A stretch of 30,656 bases of DNA from Ophiothrix spiculata (Eukaryota > Echinodermata > Ophiuroidea > Amphilepidida > Ophiotrichidae): assembly GCA_000969725.1 (NCBI GenBank), contig JXSR01S074766.1; one strand, 5' to 3'. The position numbers were made by a program, and so were the translations under genes. The notes beneath the pieces are model-generated. The model made no database searches. It was not told where the DNA came from and saw only the letters and a program-made list of their open reading frames with translations. Positions 1 through 10,050 of this stretch are shown piece by piece; position 1 is the first letter of the stretch; each line of letters starts with the position of its first letter.

Positions 1-11
1 TTTACACAAGT

Positions 12-305
12 CTTTCGGATTGATTTAACCTTCTTTAGTTTCCATTGAGAATTCCCGTAATTACAACATAATTCATCTATGCGATTTTCGTTTATGATTT
101 TGTTCTGCGCAAAATCTTATCTTAATTTGGGCTGTGTGAAACAACGTAAATTAAACATACATAGCTTTAATTCATTGATACTACTGACAGCCATTTCAAT
201 ATGTTATCTATTTACAAAAATATTTCAGATTGATGTAACCTTCTTTAGTTTCCATTGAGAATTCCTGTAATTACAACATGATTCATCTATGCGATTGTCG
301 TTTAT
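12..305. repeat. 83-bp direct repeat, two copies about 211 bp apart
   Basis: Positions 12-95 and 223-305 are near-identical. Both read TTTC(G/A)GATTGAT, then a run ending in ATCTATGCGATT(T/G)TCGTTTAT, with only a few substitutions. The start of each copy (GATTGATTTAACCTTCTTT) resembles the GATTGATTTGACCTTCTTGCG block found at 4311, 15620, 27102 and 28210, so this is probably the tail of another unit of the array extending left of the window. No coding potential is seen. Confidence 0.8.
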
Positions 306-700
306 ATATATTTTAACCATTATAAACATAGAATAAATATTATTACTTGCACTGTTCCCGCTGTTTGCCCCATTTATATATATACGCATATTATTAAGAT
401 ATTTAATGACGTAGAGTTCGTGTGACTTAACTAAAAGAGAGCCATTACAATATACCGAATGTTAAACATAATGGTGTCTAAGAATCTCAAATATTGTCAA
501 AAACAAAAACATAATTATCTGTTTCCAATAAAGTGCCCTACTTTACTAACTGGGTCATATTTCCATCTAAGTTTATTTAAGTCAGATTTTTAAATTAAAA
601 TCCTTACTTATGATCTATATATTTTGATCTTTTTGTCCTGAATCAGTCTTATTCACCCTAGAAGTTCTGGAATTTCGAATTACCATTAAAATGTGTCAAT
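306..700. other. AT-rich stretch, diverged unit sequence
   Basis: There is no gene here. The part from about 541 to 700 weakly matches the sequence that precedes the GTGGCGCC block in other copies (for example 17,700-17,810: a CCTGAAT(C/A)A stretch, then an AATTT/GTCAATGACRTAA stretch). The rest (306-540) shows nothing recognisable. Confidence 0.4.
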
Positions 701-709
701 GACGTAAAA

Positions 710-760
710 CAATACGGCAAAGTGGCGCCATTGCTTGAGGGCAACGAATATACGATATTG
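710..760. repeat. GTGGCGCC block, copy 1
   Basis: This is one of six copies of a short block with core GCAAAGTGGCGCCTTTG (others at 9484, 17,810, 18,650, 22,595 and 24,570). It is usually followed by (C/A)AGGT and by (A)TAYACGATATT. In this copy the downstream bases read GAGGGC, so the AG-GT junction seen elsewhere is lost. The block is a useful landmark for the start of each unit. Its function is unknown. Confidence 0.6.
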
Positions 761-959
761 AACTATATATGTTGTCTTTCTCAATTGCAACTTGTTAATG
801 TCGAAAGTATAGGATGCGTTGATCTTTTATTTTACAAATTTAATCAAATTCCCCTATATTTGATTTTAGTTGAGTCAGTCAGTTGTGAAATTTGTGTAGA
901 TGGTCGTGTGAAAACGTCATATTTTAAATATACACCAATGAATTAAATGAAACTCGAAA

Positions 960-2436
960 ATTGGTGTCTATATATGTAAATAAACAGTGTATAATTTAAT
1001 CAGGTTGTTTTAGGATCAAGAATAGTATCTAACTTGGACAAATATTCAGAGATAAAGCATATCCAAACACAGAGACAAAAAAATACCAAAATATTTTTCT
1101 AGCTTATATAGGATAATTCAATATATTTGAAATATATGATATATTCACTGCAGTTTGTGTTTTTACACTAAAACCCTCGTTTTTCATTTCTAAAAACTAA
1201 ATTGTCACCCCACAGAATTGTGCACCAATCAAAAAATTTATAGCAGCTAGCCGAGACTAATGATCAATTAATTCAGGTTTTTGATTTAATAATGAAAATG
1301 CACAAATTTGTAGACAACAAAAACATTGTTGATAGGAATTTCAAAAAATAATCAAAGTGACAAACTAAATAAAAATATGGGAACACTGTTCAATAGCAAA
1401 CGCTTTCAGCATAAGGCACTTTCCTAGGTGACAGCAGAAACATATGGTGCCATTTGGTGACACAAGCATTTAGAAAAAATTCCCTGCACAATTTAAATTT
1501 TCATTCATCAAACGTAATGACTACGACTTTGGTAATGTCAAAACATTTAAAACAAACTAAATGCGAAAGGCAGTGCATTTTTCAACTTTACTTGTATCTG
1601 ATAATATAGTTCAGTTAATTGTGATGGCATTGCATCAAAGAACAAGCTGAATGAACAGGAATACAGATAATTACACAACTAGTGAATAACATTTCGGTAC
1701 GTAAGGCAAATAAAACCACCATATTTGTGAGTGCATTGTGAACTGAACATATATACAGTAGAGATATATTTACAGAATCATATTTACTCTAATATTCATC
1801 CATATGTTGTTAGTCTGAACCATAAACATCAATGACATTCTTGCAGAGTGCTGCATCTAGCCCAAATCAATTAAAATTTTAATTACATATTTTCACTTGT
1901 GTTTTATAATTTTGTTCTTTATATGAAAAGCGACATACATGTAGAAAGGACGGTTTTGCTATAGTTTTTCTCGTGGTTTTAAGTTATTATTCGAACCGCT
2001 TCTTTCACAAATGTAGTAATGTATTATCACTTCATAAATAATTTATGGGTTGAATATACGTAATCAAGCTTGTCTTATTGTTTTAAAGGCACTAACAATC
2101 ATAGTTTAACAGTTAGAAAAAAATATCATAATAATTTATCTTTAATACATATCAATTTAATATTTTATCTGAAATAACCATCTCCTTATTTTTTAGTAAC
2201 ATGATCATCAAATTGTTCGCAATAGTTCACAAAGTTTGTCCCAGCTATTATGTTCATCAATTCAAATAATTTTAGAAATTTAATAGCACCGAACTAATTG
2301 CTAAATATCAGATTTTCTAAGGAAAAATAAGAAAAGGAGAATGAACTTGGAATAGTAATGAGTCTTTGAAATAAGACCAAAAACTACATATTTATTTCAA
2401 TAGTTTGGTAGGTTTTACATTAGTAGCTCATACAAT
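960..2436. other. Non-coding stretch downstream of exon copy 1
   Basis: No open frame of note is present. The stretch from about 1600 to 1900 matches 10,405-10,680 in unit 2 (shared ATGGCATT, CAGAATCATATTTACT-like and ATGACATTCTT segments). It would be intron or downstream sequence of the minus-strand gene. I see no exon shared by both copies with matching splice sites. The rest (960-1600, 1900-2436) shows nothing recognisable. Confidence 0.4.
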
Positions 2437-2860
2437 TGAATATGCCAGTGTAAGAAAACCCCAACTCCAATAGCTCCCTTCGGTTAATTGTACTTATAGA
2501 ATATAAATGAATTCACATTTCTGAAAATGCTTTCACAACACTAAAATAGCATTTCCATGTCAATATCCTTTTTTAGACATTGTTAGATAATTATTATAGT
2601 ACAAAGTTGCTACAGCCAGTACAAGAAAACCCCAACTCCATTAGCTCTCCTCTGCAACTATATACTAGAAAAAGTACCTACCAATGTCTAAAAAAGTCAA
2701 CTACAAGGTCAAATGTGACACTATGGTTGGGATAAAGACATGGAAATGCTTTTTAGTCATTTGAAAGCATTTTCAGAGATTTGTTTGCATTTATATTTTA
2801 CAGAACTTAAGAGAAGGGACCTATTGGAGTTGGGGTTTTTCTTAAATACTGACGTATTCA
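2437..2860. mobile_element. Foldback MITE, copy 1 (424 bp)
   Basis: The ends are inverted repeats: TGAATATGCCAGTGTAAG on the left and a GACGTATTCA end on the right. The inversion continues through AAAACCCCAACTCCAATAG / CTATTGGAGTTGGGGTTTT and inward almost to the centre, so the whole element can fold into one long hairpin. The central loop (around 2614-2645) holds a third, direct copy of the terminal AGAAAACCCCAACTCCA segment. The family has a second member at 8115-8568. No coding capacity is seen. Exact target-site duplication is unclear because AATT borders both ends. Confidence 0.85.
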
Positions 2861-3035
2861 ATTACAAATGATTTTAGATCAATTATTGAAATTTTCTCTA
2901 CTTTTAGATGGAATATTATCGCCATTAAAATGTTCAAAAATATAAAAATATGTATTTAAATATCAAGCGTAGTTTGTAATAGATTCATGGAAAGGATGTT
3001 GCTGTTACGCAATAGTTACATTTCTTGGGTCTTAC

Positions 3036-3089
3036 CTTTCTGTAATCTGAGCTCATCCTCCTAGATGATCGAGACATCACAAAATCCAT
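3036..3089 (-). CDS. First coding exon, copy 1, of a tandem minus-strand gene (unknown function)
   Basis: The 54-nt exon reads MDFVMSRSSRRMSSDYRK on the minus strand and ends in phase 0 at AAG, directly before a GTAAGACC splice donor (3031-3035). The start context is GTCAAAATGG, a reasonable animal start. The same 18 residues are encoded at 11,459-11,512 and 25,180-25,233, with only synonymous changes (arginine AGA/AGG, tyrosine TAC/TAT), although the sequence just beyond the donor has diverged. That pattern is expected of a real exon under selection. The peptide is basic and serine-rich; I see no hydrophobic signal sequence and do not recognise a family. Later exons would lie at lower coordinates and are not identified for this copy. 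Confidence 0.6.
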
Positions 3090-3500
3090 TTTGACTAATC
3101 ACAAACTGTCACTTCAACAGCTATATAATGTTTTCTTAATCCACTAGTAATTTCCTTATGATATTTCTATTTGTAATATATCCCAGAATGAATTCAGCAA
3201 AATTATACACTTAGAATTCCAAATGTCAGTAACAAGTTGTGTTAGCAAAATGGGTAAAAAAATTGGTGCACACGCGTGGAATACCGTGGAATAAGAGCAT
3301 TAGTGTAGCACTATCATCTATTCGTTGCTCTTCTATTAAACTTCCGGCATGCGCTTGTTTAATGCACGTGGTTTTACGAATATATATAGTTTGCAACTCA
3401 TCTAAGATGACTTGACGTAAACTGGTTAGCGCCAAGCAAATAACAACTTGGTTGATTGCAGTAGTGCAAATTGAATGCTGACTGAGATGCATAGTCAAAT
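3090..3500 (-). promoter_or_regulatory. Putative promoter and 5' leader of exon copy 1
   Basis: Upstream of the minus-strand start, a block shared by all three copies (here about 3405-3500) contains TTACGTCA (3413-3420), which resembles an ATF/CREB/PAR-bZIP site. A TATATATA box follows at 3381-3388, about 25 bp downstream on the minus strand. If this TATA box is used, the 5' leader is about 270 nt. A second AT-rich candidate (ATTATATAGC, about 3120-3130) sits about 35-40 bp before the ATG. The 90-residue open frame across 3226-3498 changes amino acids freely between copies, so I treat it as non-coding. Confidence 0.45.
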
Positions 3501-4260
3501 GCGATAAATAAGCCTCCTTGGCTGCGAGTAAAGTTCAAATTTATTTACGAACAGTTATGAAAATGTTTCAAGTTTGAAAAGGGAGGTTTTGTACTATAGG
3601 CATTATATCAAAATGATGTGGGGTGGAATAAAATTTGCAAATGTTTCCACGACTGCAGAGTTATTCATTTTTTGTATTCTGTATCTAATATTTTCTTCGC
3701 CTACGTAGAGAAATAATTTAGCATGTTAGCGTTTTTGATACGTAAACATGCAGAAGACATGTGATTCATCTAAACACTTTTGCAAATCGAAAAATAACTC
3801 CAATTTAGGTATAATATTGGTCAAAAAATTATAGAGACAAATTAGTGGAAGAAGTCTATGAATATCCAACGGTGATTGAAAGAGATAGCGGTACCTAGAG
3901 ATCGCATATCAAAGTGTCTTAAAACGAATTATAAACGTGTGTACAAAAAACAAATAAGAAAAACAGATGTCTTTTGAGATTCACATTATATCCGTATTGG
4001 TGTTATTGATGTATTGGGATGATATAAATTGCTTTTATTCTTTAGAGCACTGAGAAATATCTCCAGTAAATTGTACAGGAAAATACCTGACCGTTCTATT
4101 GCCAACATGTTTTACAGATTACAGTAAATTTTAATACAGTCATTTTATCTTATAGGAATATAAAAATTATCTTCAGAATGTCATCTTGTTCATTTCCTTG
4201 TAACGGAAAGTGATTGCCTTATATTTTACTTATGAAAAAAATTGAACGCCAGTCTAGTGC
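3500..4260. other. Upstream duplicated sequence, unit 1
   Basis: There is no gene. Positions 3500-3840 match 25,645-26,027 closely (for example the CGCCTACGTAGAGAAATAAT stretch at about 3700 and 25,866). Positions 3846-4260 match 26,630-27,060. At about 3848 this copy jumps straight from GACAAATTAGT to GGAAGAAGTC; unit 3 has about 590 extra bases between the two (26,030-26,620). Unit 2 retains GCGGGTACTGG just before the block, as unit 3 does, so unit 1 has probably suffered a deletion. Confidence 0.55.
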
Positions 4261-4395
4261 GTGAAAATCATTTTAATATTCAATTCAGTTATTTAAATCG
4301 ATTACAAGGATTGATTTGACCTTCTTGCGTTTCCTTTCTATGATTAAGTCGTTTTGACTTTAGTTAAACAAGTCGCAAAGAGTTTCAATGTTTAT
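4261..4395. repeat. GATTTGACC block, unit 1
   Basis: The core GATTGATTTGACCTTCTTGC is followed by GTTTCCTTTCTATGATTAAG. Copies are at 15,601-15,665, 27,052-27,180 and 28,165-28,330. A related sequence with TTAACCTTCTTTAG is at 12-60 and 223-265. It marks the same position in each unit. No function is assigned. Confidence 0.65.
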
Positions 4396-4599
4396 TTGAA
4401 TAACTTTGATTTGGATTATTGTCCACAATGAAACGTTAAGCACGCAATCATATCTTACAACCAATTCTGTGAAAACCATAAAAGTGTAGTAATTAATTTT
4501 TAGTTTTAAATACAACAATCAATCATTTTAACATAATATTTAAATCTCTTGTATTGTTTTAATTTTGTATTTCCTTTTTGAGGTTTTTGGTCTTCAAAT

Positions 4600-5390
4600 A
4601 ATTATTCGTTTCTGTGTTTGTCATTGGCTCCTTGACCGATATAAGCATAGACTCAACCATATTTCTTGTTTGGTGTCGCATAAGTAGTTTTTCAATTCTG
4701 AAGGATTCAATTCAGAAGATTTCAATGAAAACTTTAATTGCATTACATGGTTTATTATGTCCAAAGAAGGTGCTGTTGTTGTCTGTTGGTATGTATAAAC
4801 GATCTGGCTCACATGCTGAAGCATATTAACACATTATAGTGTAAAATGTATTCTCCAGGTTTGATACCTAAACCTAGACGACTGTCAATTTATTATGAAT
4901 CACTCAAATTAATATTTCAGATTCTTAAGCCACTGCCTTTCTATACGGAGGTTTAAATACATTTTATAACTGGTTTAAGAGGATGAAACTTTTATCCAAT
5001 TACGATAGAAACGCTAGATTGCATTATGTATGGGGTAAACTGATATTATCGTTACTCTGTTTCCTGTATATAACAATTAGAAACTACACTCAATTTCCCT
5101 TGAGGTTTGCCGAAAGGAATCGGACTCTGTTACAAGATCCATTATGTAGCATATTATTTGTATTCTACAACAACTTTGTGAACTGGTGTTATTGTATTGT
5201 GTAAGAAACTGGAATTGATTATTTAGGATTTATTAATCACTGCGTATTAATATTTTTCACATGAATCGTTTGGTAATATTTTTTGACTAATTTTGTTTCT
5301 ATCACAAACATTGAGCATAAGATCATTTGAATATTCAGCAAGATTGGGTACGTGATTGTGATTCGAAAAAAACGGACTAATTTAATTCCC
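4600..5390. repeat. Upstream duplicated block, unit 1
   Basis: Positions 4600-4740 match 28,495-28,640 and, less well, 27,755-27,900. Positions 4768-5390 match 28,790-29,760 (shared CTCCAGGTTTGATACCTAAA and TCTTTCTATACGGAGGTTT-type runs). Short open frames on both strands are shared with unit 3, but they differ by frame-breaking and amino-acid changes, so they are treated as by-products of duplication. The unit 1 copy is uninterrupted at about 5030, where unit 3 carries a LINE tail. Confidence 0.65.
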
Positions 5391-5394
5391 TTAA

Positions 5395-5958
5395 CCCTCG
5401 TCTAACCAATTTTTTTTTTTTTGTAACACGTCTAACCAAGGGGGGTTGTTGTTGTTGCAAACCCCTTAAATTTTGGAACGGAACCCCTTTTTAACTTCGT
5501 TTTGCAATCAATAGATAGGTATGGTCCTCTCCTATCCAACGATACTAAGATCACAAAAATCGGCAAAAGCGTTACGTAATAAAGTGTTATGTCATAAAGG
5601 TCTTTCAGGTCGAAAAATATGAATTTTGGCAAAAATGACCAAACTTTTGCTATAAAAGTTCTAAATTACTGAATTTCATCGGGTTCTTTGCAAATAAAGA
5701 AGGGAAATGATAAATAACAAGTTTCAGTCTCATAGCATGCACATATTTTTCAAAATTGCGACTTAAAATAATCCGGTGTTGCATCAACGGCCTACGCTAA
5801 CCCCACCTTAGGTGGTAATCCCCTCATTTTTTCATTAAAATGACCGCATAGGATGTAAAAGAGATTACCCAAATTCCTGGAGTCGGTTGCTTTTGCGTTT
5901 TTATGCTGCGGAGAAAAACCTTAGGGGGTTGCAGCCATCCCCCTTGGTCAGACGAGGG
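5395..5958. mobile_element. piggyBac-like non-autonomous element, copy 1 (564 bp)
   Basis: Terminal inverted repeats are CCCTCGTCTAACCA (left) and TGGTCAGACGAGGG (right), 13 of 14 positions matching. The left flank is TTAA. The right flank is TAAT, one base short of an exact TTAA. The internal sequence matches the inverted copy at 21,858-22,444: both contain GTTACGTAA, GGTGGGGTTA/TAACCCCACC and a C- or G-run-rich border. TTAA targets and CCC-starting ends are typical of piggyBac-type MITEs. No transposase is encoded. Confidence 0.75.
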
Positions 5959-6110
5959 TAATGATATAATCGGCTGTTTACTGCATGCTTCAAGGTTTAT
6001 AAGGAGTATTAAAGAATTCAAATGAACTTGTAAAATTCATATTTGAGCAAGAAATTACATGCTTATACATGTACTTAAATATAAAAAAAATAAAACGTTG
6101 AAACGCAAAT

Positions 6111-6159
6111 GCAATATTCGTGAAATATTTGCAATATTCACATATGCAATATTCGTGAA
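6111..6159 (+). repeat. Short degenerate tandem repeat
   Basis: GCAATATTC appears three times at 6111, 6131 and 6145, twice followed by GTGAAA. It lies in the AT-rich spacer (5959-6319) between two inserted elements, where nothing else is recognised. Confidence 0.6.
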
Positions 6160-6319
6160 AGTGAAAATAAATACAACCAGATTTTTAGCCAGAAATACAG
6201 GGTTCACCAGTCAAAGCGTGATTGAGATTAAATTGCCTGTTATTCAGAATTGAAAAAATTGGTATTTTACCATTCATTACATTTTAATTATTCTGAATTA
6301 TTTTATATGGTACTCTATA

Positions 6320-6564
6320 GGCGTTGGAGCACAATTAGGCCAAAACTTTGTGCGGCCGGCTGCAACCTGGCTACAAGCTTGATCTTCCAAGATGACGACC
6401 GTAGGCTTGATTATGCACTTGTTAATAATTTCAAAACATTAATGAATATTGTACGATAGTCTTAAGGTGAAAAATCAAGCCTACGGTCGCCATCTTGAAA
6501 ATCAAGTCTATGGCCAGGTTGCGGCCGGCCGCAAAAGGTTGTGGCCTAATTGTGCTCCAACGCC
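6320..6564. mobile_element. Long-TIR MITE (245 bp)
   Basis: The ends GGCGTTGGAGCACAATTAGG and CCTAATTGTGCTCCAACGCC are perfect inverted repeats. The inversion continues through a GC-rich GCGGCCGGC segment and an AAGCCTACGGTCG / CGACCGTAGGCTT segment, so each arm is about 100 bp with a loop of about 50 bp (6420-6465). GC content is well above the flanks. No clear target-site duplication is visible (ACTCTATA left, AAAATTGT right). Non-coding, and superfamily not assigned. Confidence 0.8.
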
Positions 6565-6636
6565 AAAATTGTGTTGACAAAGTCTTGTCATTAGTTGATG
6601 TGATCTAAGCAAACAATAAAAGAGGATGAAAAAATA

Positions 6637-7420
6637 TGGGCATTTTCGCGAAAAAGTGGACATGAGAAAAATATTGAAAAAGGATGTAACTATTCAATGA
6701 AAAATGCTACCACCATATATTTGGTATCAAAAGAAAGCTATTTAAAATGAATCTAATTTTGAAAAGACTGAAGAAAGATGTCTAAGAAATTTCTTTAAAA
6801 ATCCTAATTTTGGTCAAATTTCTTGATTTTCATAATGAAAAGTAGTAATTTTTATTTAATTTTTCAACCCATTCTTGGTTGTTTACTTAGGTGTTATAGT
6901 TCTAAATGGCTTAAATAAGGATCAAATAAACACATGAGGTTGTATTTTTTGTTAATCCTGACCAGGCTTTACGGTTCAGTGCACCCAAAAATCAGCGGAC
7001 AAATTGTCCTTCCGTTACCATCCTTCTGTTACCATGATCCCTTCGCATTTTGCATTGTTAAAACATAACCGTAGGGAATATTTTGAAGTGGAATGTGGCA
7101 AACTATTGCAGAAACACCAAGCAATCCTTTCAGTAACTTTGAAATCAAATGTCTTCACGACTTTCATAAATTTTTTAAAAAATAGACTCAAGGTGAAAAA
7201 CCATGTCCGTTTTGCTGTCCTTCCGTGACCGACCACTTTAATATGCATATTTTTCGACAGAGGAATTTTTATGAAAAAATCCTGTTGAATATGAATGCTT
7301 TCAGGTATACTCAACTAAATATGGAATTAGTTTCATTTTATCCAATTCAATTTTGGCAATGTATGTGTTTGAAATACAGACAAATTATGTGATTGTCCTT
7401 CCGTTCCGTGAAAATGCCCA
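6637..7420. mobile_element. 784-bp non-autonomous element with subterminal repeats
   Basis: The short terminal inverted repeats are TGGGCATTTTCGCGAAAAAG (left) and a TTCCGTGAAAATGCCCA right end, matching over about the first 16-17 bases. Inside, TGTCCTTCCGT-type motifs recur at 7004-7019, 7020-7033 (variant), 7216-7230 and 7393-7407. Clustered subterminal motifs like these often serve as transposase binding sites. The open frames on both strands (7004-7314) overlap these repeats and match nothing I recognise. No transposase is seen, and superfamily is unresolved. Confidence 0.6.
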
Positions 7421-7430
7421 CATGTTAAAA

Positions 7431-8114
7431 ATGATACTTGTTAAATGTTTTACACAATTTGATCAACTGTGCAAAATTTAAATATTTTTGCAAAACTACA
7501 TCCATCCAACCACACAGAAGTATTATCTCTATGAAGAACTATAGCAGGGTGTAATAAAGGATATCCGATGTTTCACAATTTAGATTTCTGTATCACAAAA
7601 ACCATTCTTAACAGGGACTTGGTTTCAGATAGCAGTCAAAAGTGGTCAAATGATTTTGATTTGATGAGCGTATTTCATAGATGTCTATTACCTCATCGTG
7701 TTAATTAATATACGTGGATAGACAGCTTATAACGTCTATCTCAAAACGGAACATACTTCAACTGTAACATTTGACATAGATTGTGGGAAAGATATGAGCA
7801 AGATTTTGATATCTCAAATAGCTTGAAATTATTTTGCTCCTTAAAGACAAATTAATGACAAAAACGGTTAAAACCACCTTCAGGGAAAAAATATTCATTT
7901 GCAAAACGGTCAATCAACAAAAAGTGAGAAAATGCAAATAACGTGATGTAAAATAAATTGTGCAAATTAGGATATATAGAAAGTAAAGGTGTTTTATTTA
8001 GGTTAGAAATACAAAATTAGTCATCTTATCATTCAGAAATGAAATGTTCTTCTAAAAATTCGTTAACCACAATTTCATTTCTACGTGAAAGGCAGAAACC
8101 ATCTGCTTAACAAA
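7431..8114. other. Unit 1 sequence after the inserted cluster
   Basis: There is no gene. From about 7640 this matches 29,940-30,320 (shared AACGTGATGTAAAA-type, GTTAACCACA and AACCATCTGCTTAACA stretches), and more weakly 20,480-20,830. This places the foldback at 8115 inside otherwise continuous unit sequence. Confidence 0.5.
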
Positions 8115-8568
8115 TGAATACGCCAGTATAAGAAAACCCCAACTCCAATAGCTCCCTCCTGTTAATTATACTTATAAAATACAAATGCATACAAATCTCT
8201 GAAAGTGCTTTCACATCACCAATATAGCATTTTCATGTCAATATCCTAGTCATACTGTCACATTTGCCCTTGCAGATGACCTTTTAGACATTGTTAGATA
8301 ATTGTTATAGTACATAGTTGCTATAGTTAAACAGCCATTACAAGAAAATCCCAACTCCATGAGATCCTCTCTGCAACTATGTACTAGAAAAATTATCTAA
8401 CAATGTCTAAAAAAAGTCTACAAGGTCACATGTGACACTATGATTGGGATATGGACATGAAAATGCTTTTAAGTGATTTGAAAGCATTTTCAGAGATTTG
8501 TATGTGTTTATATTTTACAGAAGGGAGCTAGCTATTGGAGTTGGGGTTTTCTTTTACCGGCGTATTCA
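8115..8568. mobile_element. Foldback MITE, copy 2 (454 bp)
   Basis: The ends are TGAATACGCCAGTATAAG and a CCGGCGTATTCA right end. The arms fold over nearly the whole length, including TTAGACATTGTTAGATAA against TTATCTAACAATGTCTAA. As in copy 1, the central loop (about 8330-8375) carries an extra direct copy of the terminal motif AGAAAATCCCAACTCCA. The paralogous site in unit 3 (about 30,315) runs from CTGCTTAACA into unit sequence without it, which shows an insertion. Confidence 0.85.
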
Positions 8569-8572
8569 ATTG

Positions 8573-8710
8573 CAGTCATTGCTAGACTATGTGCTGTTAG
8601 ATGAGATTGAGATCCTATCCAATTATGGCATTAGCGATATGTTGCATAATTTATGAGGTAAAAGTTTTCCTTTAGCGAAGCGCACTGGAGTGATACAATA
8701 CATTACCATT
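8573..8710. repeat. GCGATA/GCGCACTGGA block, unit 1
   Basis: The block contains GATCCTATCCAATTA, GGCATTAGCGATA and GCGCACTGGAGTGATACA. Further copies occur at 17,030-17,270, 19,891-20,135, 20,821-20,967 continued at 21,394-21,520, and 30,290-30,470, with a strongly diverged one at 24,945-25,100. In some copies the minus strand gives a short frame ending SLMP and a stop; other copies break it. Confidence 0.7.
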
Positions 8711-9480
8711 TAGGCTAAATTGAACACAGAATATTACTTTTGAAGGAATTTGTATAGTCAGTATTAGAGCTAGATGTTAAATGGGGACTGTCAGTTTCTG
8801 TTCCCGTAGAAACCAACATTTAACATAATTTTTAAATTATTCAGTTAAAAATCAATAATATTAACATCATTACAACTATAATAACTGTTCTTAAACTAGG
8901 CAAGATTAACAATAAAGTTTTAAAAAAATCTTTGAAAGTCTTGGTTATATAGAGTACTAAATGTTCAAAGCAAAGAAGGTCTCTACTTCACAGTTTAAAC
9001 ATCAGTTATAAACAGTATCCCACTTTTATAATTGAATAGTATTTTAGAAGCAAAAGGGAGCTATGTTTCCAATAAAAATTGTCCAACTTTTTATTTCTGG
9101 TTTATATATCTAACATTTAACGAGATAATGATTTTAAGACAAATCTGAGTAAAAACGAGTTTGGTTCTTTCCATCCTAAATCATTTAAATTCAATATACA
9201 AATTCAAGAATTTTTGAATTTAACCACCAAAATATGTGACATGATCAAGGGAAATGACTCACATGTCGGCTTCAATTTTAATTCTAATTATAGCCTAAAT
9301 GCTACATTTTGAACAAAACCCCATATTAATTGGTTCCAGAGTTATGACAATTTTCTGATCTAAAAAACAATGAAAAACAACAAAATGTATTGTCAGAGCA
9401 ATCTCTGTATCTCAAAATTAATTTCACCGACATGTGACTGATTCAACTTAATCATGTCACATTTGTGTCAGAGACATATA
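8711..9480. other. AT-rich unit sequence without genes
   Basis: Positions 8760-8830 match 30,490-30,560 (TTAAATGGGGACTGT, then an AGTTTCTG stretch). The rest resembles, at lower identity, the stretch before the GTGGCGCC block in other copies. No coding or RNA feature is seen. Confidence 0.4.
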
Positions 9481-9483
9481 ATA

Positions 9484-9530
9484 GCACAGCAAAGTGGCGC
9501 CTTTGTCTAAGGTCAACGAATAATTCACGA
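9484..9530. repeat. GTGGCGCC block, copy 2
   Basis: The sequence is GCACAGCAAAGTGGCGCCTT, followed by TGTCTAAG then GTCAACGAA. The AAG/GTC junction is retained as a potential plus-strand splice donor. See the copy at 710 for the family. Confidence 0.6.
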
Positions 9531-9632
9531 TATTGAATCGTGCTCTTTTTCTAAACAACATAACTATTAGAAATATAAATGCGTTTATTAGTGCTGCGTT
9601 TTCAATCAAATCAAATTTTCTTTTTCCTAATT

Positions 9633-9790
9633 CGGTCTTTTCTTATGAAGCTTTAAGATTGTTTGTAGAAAGGAAGAATAATCAATCATTCATTCAGAAA
9701 AGATTTTTATATGAAATATGATTCGCGGTAAGACGTACTAGGAGGACAAAGGTAAATTCACTTTGCCTACATCTATAATATATTTTATCA
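9633..9790. repeat. Dispersed 160-bp repeat, copy 1
   Basis: This stretch matches 14,242-14,410 almost throughout: ATTCGGTCTTTT, GAAGCTTTAAGATTGTTTGT, TTCAGAAAAGATTTTTATAT, ATGATTCGCGGTAAGA and TACTAGGAGGACAAAGGTAA. A diverged relative lies at about 16,490-16,580. The two copies sit at different positions of the unit, so this is a separately dispersed repeat. ATTCGCG/GTAAGA resembles a plus-strand splice donor, but no frame supports an exon. Confidence 0.75.
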
Positions 9791-10050
9791 AATTTTCTTT
9801 TTGAATTTATTTGAATAAATAACAATTAGCGTTGATTGTTGTAGAAACAACACATTTCACACATATTTGTTTAAATTTGATGCACCATTGAATTTTTTTT
9901 TATCAATAGGTGATGGTATCCTTACTTTATTTAGTTATCTGTAAAAACACATTGCATTTCATATGCAATTAATAGATTATGCTACTTAAAAAACTGCAAT
10001 ATGTTAGACGTATCGTAAATAGTGAACAAAATAAAACTGTTAAAATCCAC

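Larger units (their letters stand above)
700..9480. repeat. Tandem paralogous unit 1
   Basis: This is the first large unit, measured from one GTGGCGCC block (724) to the next (9496). In order it holds the GTGGCGCC block, a region at 1600-1900 matching 10,405-10,680, foldback element 1, the minus-strand exon and promoter at 3036-3500, upstream sequence (3500-5390) matching unit 3 at 25.6-29.76 kb, three inserted elements, sequence at 7640-8110 matching 29,940-30,320, foldback element 2, and a GCGATA/GCGCACTGGA block at 8573-8710. Removing about 2.5 kb of evident insertions leaves a basic unit of about 6.3 kb. Identity to unit 3 looks high (roughly 90% by eye in the best blocks); identity to unit 2 is lower. 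Confidence 0.75.

Noticed and set aside
722..946. Plus-strand frames beginning (M)APL at the GTGGCGCC block (also 18,661-18,843)
   Set aside because: The start codon is GTG in all but one copy, and the frames diverge immediately after the shared core.
3226..3498. 90-residue minus-strand open frame, with an 88-residue relative at 25,371-25,637
   Set aside because: It looks conserved because the DNA is duplicated, but most differences change amino acids and copy 2 breaks the frame. It overlaps the TATA box and bZIP-like site, so it reads better as promoter and leader.
4621..4824. Minus-strand frame shared with 28,427-28,666
   Set aside because: Different ends, several amino-acid changes, a third copy (27,760-27,900) that does not keep the frame, and no splice or start signals. 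It is a by-product of duplication.
7004..7314. Overlapping open frames on both strands
   Set aside because: They lie inside a non-autonomous element and overlap its repeated motifs; no transposase features are present.
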